A stretch of DNA of 64,000 nt, taken from an uncultured Bacteroidales bacterium. Its GTDB lineage: Bacteria > Bacteroidota > Bacteroidia > Bacteroidales > P3. The stretch lies in the NCBI GenBank assembly GCA_900318275.1, contig ONJY01000010.1, positions 1 to 64,000 of the forward strand. The letters are read 5' to 3'. Below, piece after piece: positions 60,602-64,000 of this stretch (position 1 is its first letter; each line of letters opens with the position of its first letter). The notes below the pieces were generated by a model. It did no database searches. It saw nothing but the letters and a program-made list of their open reading frames with translations, and was not told where the DNA came from. The position numbers and the translations under genes are program-made.

Positions 60602-61858
60602 CTATGCCAGAGCGTCGGCGACGAGGAAGATGCTGCCGGTGACGAGGACGAGGTCGGCTGGGTCGGCGACACTACGGGCGGCGGCTATGGCATCCTTGAC
60701 GTTGGCGTAGACCTCGCCCTCGATGCCGAGGGTGGCGGCAGCGGCCTGCAGGTCGGCCACGGGCAGTCCGCGCGGCACAGAGGGCTGCGAGAAGCGCCAG
60801 TCGAAAGGCTTGCCGAGTCGTGTGAACTCGGTATGCAGGTGCGACAGTATCTTACTGTAATCCTTGTCGTTAACACAGCCGTAGATGACATGCAGGCTGC
60901 GGAACGGCATTGTGGCCAGCTTGCCGAGCATGGAGTCGATGCCCGGGGCGTTGTGGGCTGTCTCACAGATGGTGAGGGGGGCCTCCCCTATCGTCTGCCA
61001 GCGGCCGTGGAGGTGCGTGTTGGTGACCACTCGGGCCAACCCGCGTTGCAAATCTGAAGTCTGAATACTGAAGTCTGAAGTCTTTTTAAGCACCTCGACA
61101 GCCTCGAGCACGGTGGCTATGTTGTGCTTCTGGTATTCGCCCGTAAGCTCTTCGGTGTAGCGACTGATGTCGTCCACAACGTAGTGCTGGTCGGCAAAGG
61201 TGATGGGCGCATGGTTTGCGGCGGCAGCGGCGAGGAACACCGGCGTGGTCTCGGGCTGCGTCTCCCCTATCACCACCGGCACGCCATCCTTGATGATGCC
61301 GGCCTTCTCGCCGGCAATCTTCTCCAGCGTGTCGCCGAGGAACTGCGTGTGGTCCAGGCCTATGTTGGTGATGATGGAGAGCAGCGGCGTGATGACGTTG
61401 GTGCTGTCAAGCCTGCCGCCCATGCCAACTTCGACGACGGCGATGTCTACCTTCTCGCGTGCGAAATAGTCGAAGGCGAGGCCTACGGTCATCTCGAAGA
61501 ATGAGAGGCCGAGGTCGTTGAACATCAAGCGGTGACTCTCGACGAAGTCCGTGACGGCCTGCTCCGGAATCATGTCGCCATTGATGCGTATGCGCTCGCG
61601 GAAGTCGACAAGGTGGGGCGAGGTGTAGAGGCCCACCTTGTAGCCAGCCTCCTGCAGTATCGATGCGAGGAAGTGGGAGACGGAGCCTTTGCCGTTGGTG
61701 CCTGCCACATGTATGCTGCGGAAGCGCTTTTCCGGGTTGCCGAGGGCGGCCATCATGTCGACGGTGGGCTGTATGTCGGCCTTATAAGCGGCAGCGCCGA
61801 TGCGGTGATACATCGGCAGCTGCGAGAACATGAAGTCTATGGTTTCCTGATAGGTCAT
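60602..61858 (-). CDS. folC: Bifunctional folylpolyglutamate synthase / dihydrofolate synthase
   Basis: A 418-residue ATP-dependent ligase. The ATP loop is HVAGTNGKGSVSHFLASIL (50-68), SPHLVDFRERIRING follows, then VEVGMGGRLDSTNVI and NIGLDHTQFLGDTLEKIAGEKAGII. These are all standard. It adds glutamate to folate. At 61055-61082 four TGAAGTC/TGAATAC heptads are translated in frame (TSDFSIQTSDLQ) in the loop between the two domains. Its start overlaps the beta-barrel gene by 4 bases. Confidence 0.95.
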   Translation of the reverse strand: MTYQETIDFMFSQLPMYHRIGAAAYKADIQPTVDMMAALGNPEKRFRSIHVAGTNGKGSVSHFLASILQEAGYKVGLYTSPHLVDFRERIRINGDMIPEQAVTDFVESHRLMFNDLGLSFFEMTVGLAFDYFAREKVDIAVVEVGMGGRLDSTNVITPLLSIITNIGLDHTQFLGDTLEKIAGEKAGIIKDGVPVVIGETQPETTPVFLAAAAANHAPITFADQHYVVDDISRYTEELTGEYQKHNIATVLEAVEVLKKTSDFSIQTSDLQRGLARVVTNTHLHGRWQTIGEAPLTICETAHNAPGIDSMLGKLATMPFRSLHVIYGCVNDKDYSKILSHLHTEFTRLGKPFDWRFSQPSVPRGLPVADLQAAAATLGIEGEVYANVKDAIAAARSVADPADLVLVTGSIFLVADALA

Positions 61859-63621
61859 TTGTGCGGGATGGTGTAAGTCAGACCGACAATGAAGAGGGCG
61901 CGCTGCGAAGGGTAGTTGGCCCAGAGGTAGTAGCGTTGGAAGGCCAAGTTGTCCATGCGCAGGAAGAAGCTGAGGGCGCGGTTGTGGCGGTACTCCACTT
62001 CGGCGGCGATGCCGTAGCGCATGGGCAGCGTCAGCTCGGCGTCGGCATGCATGCTGCCGAGGAGGCGTCCCTCAAGGTGGAAGAGCCAGCGGTCGTGGTA
62101 GTTGACGTCGGCGCTGACGAGGGCGTCCCAGTCGGGGCGGTAGAGGGGCGAGCTGAGCTTGGCGAGAGCGGTGTTGATGACGGAGTCGTTGTAGTCGACG
62201 GCACCATAGGCATAGTAGTGGCCACCGGCACGGAGGGTGAGCATCTCGTCGTTGACGAAGGTGACGCTGGCGCCGATGGTGAGTCGGTTGTCGTCGACAT
62301 ACAGCGGGCTGTAGACGTTGTTCAGCATATAGAGCGGGTCGAGCGTGAAGGTGAGGTCGTCGCGCAGCAGTTGGTATTTGATTTCGGCGTCGGCCTCAAG
62401 CTTGCGGCTGATGCTCCAGCGCGCTGTGCCGAAGAAGTCGTAGTGGCGTGTGGCGCGCATCTCGCTACCGGGGGCGATATAGGGGTTCACCATGCGCATG
62501 GCGTTGAGGCTGTTGGCCTCCATGCCGCCGGTGGCGCCGACACTCAAGGCCAGACGGTCGGCAAGCAGCTTCTTGCTGACCACAACGTCGGGGAAGAGGC
62601 GGAAGATGGTGGCGCTGTCTGTGGTGTAGGCATCCCAGGCGGCGGTAAGACCAGCGTGGAACTGCAGGCCGCTGAAGATAAAGTCGACATACGGGTTGGC
62701 CTTCACGATGTTGCTCCACAGGCGCATGGTGTCATTCACGGCAGGCAGGACGCAGCCAAGGGGCATCTTGTCGCCCAGACGCAGGCCATTGGTGTAGGCA
62801 TCCCACTCCATGTGCAGATAGGCCACACCCTTGTACTGGCGCATCATCTCGAAGCCGTAACGCACGTCGCCGCTGAGGTTAAGGTTAAGCTCGTTCTGCC
62901 CCCATGTGGCCCACAGGTCGCTGAGATGCACATTGGCAGCGAAGCCAAACTTGTTGGGGTCGAGCTGCATGTTCTTGACGCCGAAGTTCCACGTAGCCAC
63001 GTTATACGAGGCACGGTAGTCCTTGATGGATATGCTGTCGCGCGTATAGGTGGGATAGACGGCTGTAAGCGTGCTGTCGTGGAAGCCGTAGTACAGGTTG
63101 TGGTCGTGCTCATAGCCGAGGTCGGTGGATAGCTGCAGCTTCTCGCCGACGATGTATTTGCCGAAGAGAGTGACACCGGTGTTGCCGAAATGGTTGCGGC
63201 CATAGCCGGGCAGGCGGTCCCACGACGAAAGGTGGTTGAGACGCACGCCGTAGGTCTTCTTTTTGTCGCGCGTAGAACTCCAGTAGAGGTCCGCAAGCGG
63301 CGTCCAATAGTTGCCAACGCCGAGGCGCAGGTAGTTGTTGTAGAGCTTGGTGGCAGGCTCGCCGACGATGCGTGCGGCCTTGATGCGGCTGGGCTCATAG
63401 AGCGCTCTGAGGCTTGTTGGGGTTATGCTGTAGCGGAAGTCATGCTCCATGCGGCCAATGGTGTCGGTGATCTGCGCTGGGAAGTTGATCTTTTCCGCCT
63501 GCTCTATGGTTGGGCGGTAGCTGCCTTTGACGACAACACTCTCGTTATAGGTGCCCTCCTGCTGTGCGCTCAGCGTGGCGGTAAAAACAAGCAAGGCGGC
63601 TATAGTGAATATCTTTTTCAT
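61855..63621 (-). CDS. Outer-membrane beta-barrel protein, TonB-receptor-like without plug
   Basis: A 588-residue protein with a signal peptide (to LSAQ, 19). A short segment with YNESVVVKGSYRPTIEQAEKINFP looks like the residual start of a TonB-dependent receptor, and the rest is alternating amphipathic strands with aromatic girdles (NYWTPLADLYWSSTRDKKKTYGVRLNHLSSW ... WANYPSQRALFIVGLTYTIPHK at the C-terminus). It probably is a 16-22-stranded barrel. Substrate is unknown. Located in an operon between a TPR protein and folC, as in other Bacteroidales. Confidence 0.75.
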   Translation of the reverse strand: MKKIFTIAALLVFTATLSAQQEGTYNESVVVKGSYRPTIEQAEKINFPAQITDTIGRMEHDFRYSITPTSLRALYEPSRIKAARIVGEPATKLYNNYLRLGVGNYWTPLADLYWSSTRDKKKTYGVRLNHLSSWDRLPGYGRNHFGNTGVTLFGKYIVGEKLQLSTDLGYEHDHNLYYGFHDSTLTAVYPTYTRDSISIKDYRASYNVATWNFGVKNMQLDPNKFGFAANVHLSDLWATWGQNELNLNLSGDVRYGFEMMRQYKGVAYLHMEWDAYTNGLRLGDKMPLGCVLPAVNDTMRLWSNIVKANPYVDFIFSGLQFHAGLTAAWDAYTTDSATIFRLFPDVVVSKKLLADRLALSVGATGGMEANSLNAMRMVNPYIAPGSEMRATRHYDFFGTARWSISRKLEADAEIKYQLLRDDLTFTLDPLYMLNNVYSPLYVDDNRLTIGASVTFVNDEMLTLRAGGHYYAYGAVDYNDSVINTALAKLSSPLYRPDWDALVSADVNYHDRWLFHLEGRLLGSMHADAELTLPMRYGIAAEVEYRHNRALSFFLRMDNLAFQRYYLWANYPSQRALFIVGLTYTIPHK

Positions 63622-63626
63622 GGTAA

Positions 63627-64000
63627 TCAGTCGTTAATGTCAATAACTATTTCCTCCTCTTCCTGCTGCGGTGCCGGCTGCTCGGCGGCGACTATGGCGT
63701 CAAGCTTCTGGCGAGCCACTCCGACGAGGTCCTCACCGTCGTAGTTGTCGATGATGCTCTGCAGCGTCTGCTTGGCCTGAAGGTTATTGCCGCGGGCGTA
63801 GTAGATGTCGGCCCAGAGGATGAAGCTGTATGCGAGCCAGTAGTCGCTGGAGGCGTCGCTGACGATGCCCTCGATCATCTTCTCGGCCTGCTGCAACTTA
63901 CCGTCGAGCATCAGTATCTCGGCCTGACGGCAACGAGCCTCGCCGCTGTATTCGCCGTTGGCGGAACGCACGATGTGACCGTAGCAGGTGTAGGCGCTGT
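63627..64000 (-). CDS. TPR-repeat protein, C-terminal part (gene runs out of the window)
   Basis: The minus frame is open to base 64000 (SAYTCYGHIVRSANGEYSGEARCRQAE), so the start lies outside the window. The visible 124 residues are TPR pairs (LDGKLQQAEKMIEGIVSD, ARGNNLQAKQTLQSIIDNYDG) and an acidic tail (QQEEEEIVIDIND). It is 5 bases upstream of the barrel gene; in other Bacteroidales a large TPR protein precedes this barrel. Confidence 0.8.
   Translation of the reverse strand, partial: SAYTCYGHIVRSANGEYSGEARCRQAEILMLDGKLQQAEKMIEGIVSDASSDYWLAYSFILWADIYYARGNNLQAKQTLQSIIDNYDGEDLVGVARQKLDAIVAAEQPAPQQEEEEIVIDIND

Overview
The window looks like a chromosomal segment of an uncultured or little-studied member of the Bacteroidales. 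The evidence is Bacteroidota-type promoters (TTTG, about 19-21 bases, TAnnTTTG) in front of many genes, type IX secretion C-terminal domains, BspA-like repeats, SusC-era style outer-membrane and lipoprotein genes, a Rho factor with a long disordered insert, a PyrK/NfnA-GltD fusion and a DUF2723 protein. Most genes are GC-rich with strong codon bias. A stretch from about 40,900 to 43,700 is clearly more AT-rich.

Layout. 1-1177: debris, including a truncated Mu-like tail gene that runs into a terminator. 1178-2530: M20 dipeptidase. 2626-12599: one long tight operon. It starts with a partner-switching set (membrane PP2C phosphatase, anti-sigma-type kinase, STAS antagonist) translationally coupled to a (p)ppGpp-synthetase-like protein and an alarmone-hydrolase-like HD protein. 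It continues with a NADPH/ferredoxin oxidoreductase fusion, a YkvA protein, an acid phosphatase, a hexapeptide acetyltransferase and an ABC-F ATPase. 12692-31138: housekeeping and envelope genes, mostly on the minus strand (ygiQ, polyferredoxin, pgk, atpB, DUF2723, arginine deiminase, yebC, sulP, comB, GNA1162/DUF4810 lipoproteins), followed upstream by the RNase P RNA gene at 31163-31568.

31692-34793: an ECF sigma factor paired with a membrane protein that carries a periplasmic gliding/T9SS type B C-terminal domain, then trmO and an aldo/keto reductase. 34886-43527: surface proteins (two T9SS cargo proteins, one of 1649 residues with leucine-rich repeats), a fimbrillin-like lipoprotein and a small peptide. 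43528-44514 and 46471-46983: repeat-rich intergenic DNA around rho. 46984-64000: gcvH, ilvE, a CAU-anticodon tRNA with a structured leader, ruvX-def-lipoprotein-PPDK-like operon, pagL-like, ligA, dapF, dnaX (split by an in-frame amber codon), lipoproteins, folC, an outer-membrane beta-barrel protein and a TPR protein cut by the window edge.

Most interesting points: (1) the operon that joins partner switching to alarmone metabolism; (2) degenerate heptanucleotide repeats that occur both between genes and in frame inside at least five conserved genes; (3) dnaX interrupted by TAG exactly at the gamma/tau boundary; (4) a PPDK-like protein that keeps the swivelling-histidine region but lacks a recognisable PEP-binding barrel; (5) an ECF sigma factor coupled to a T9SS-domain membrane protein; (6) a palindromic MITE/REP-like element in two copies; (7) the rnpB promoter and the leader next to rnpB joined together upstream of a T9SS gene. 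All calls come from reading the sequence; no database search was run.
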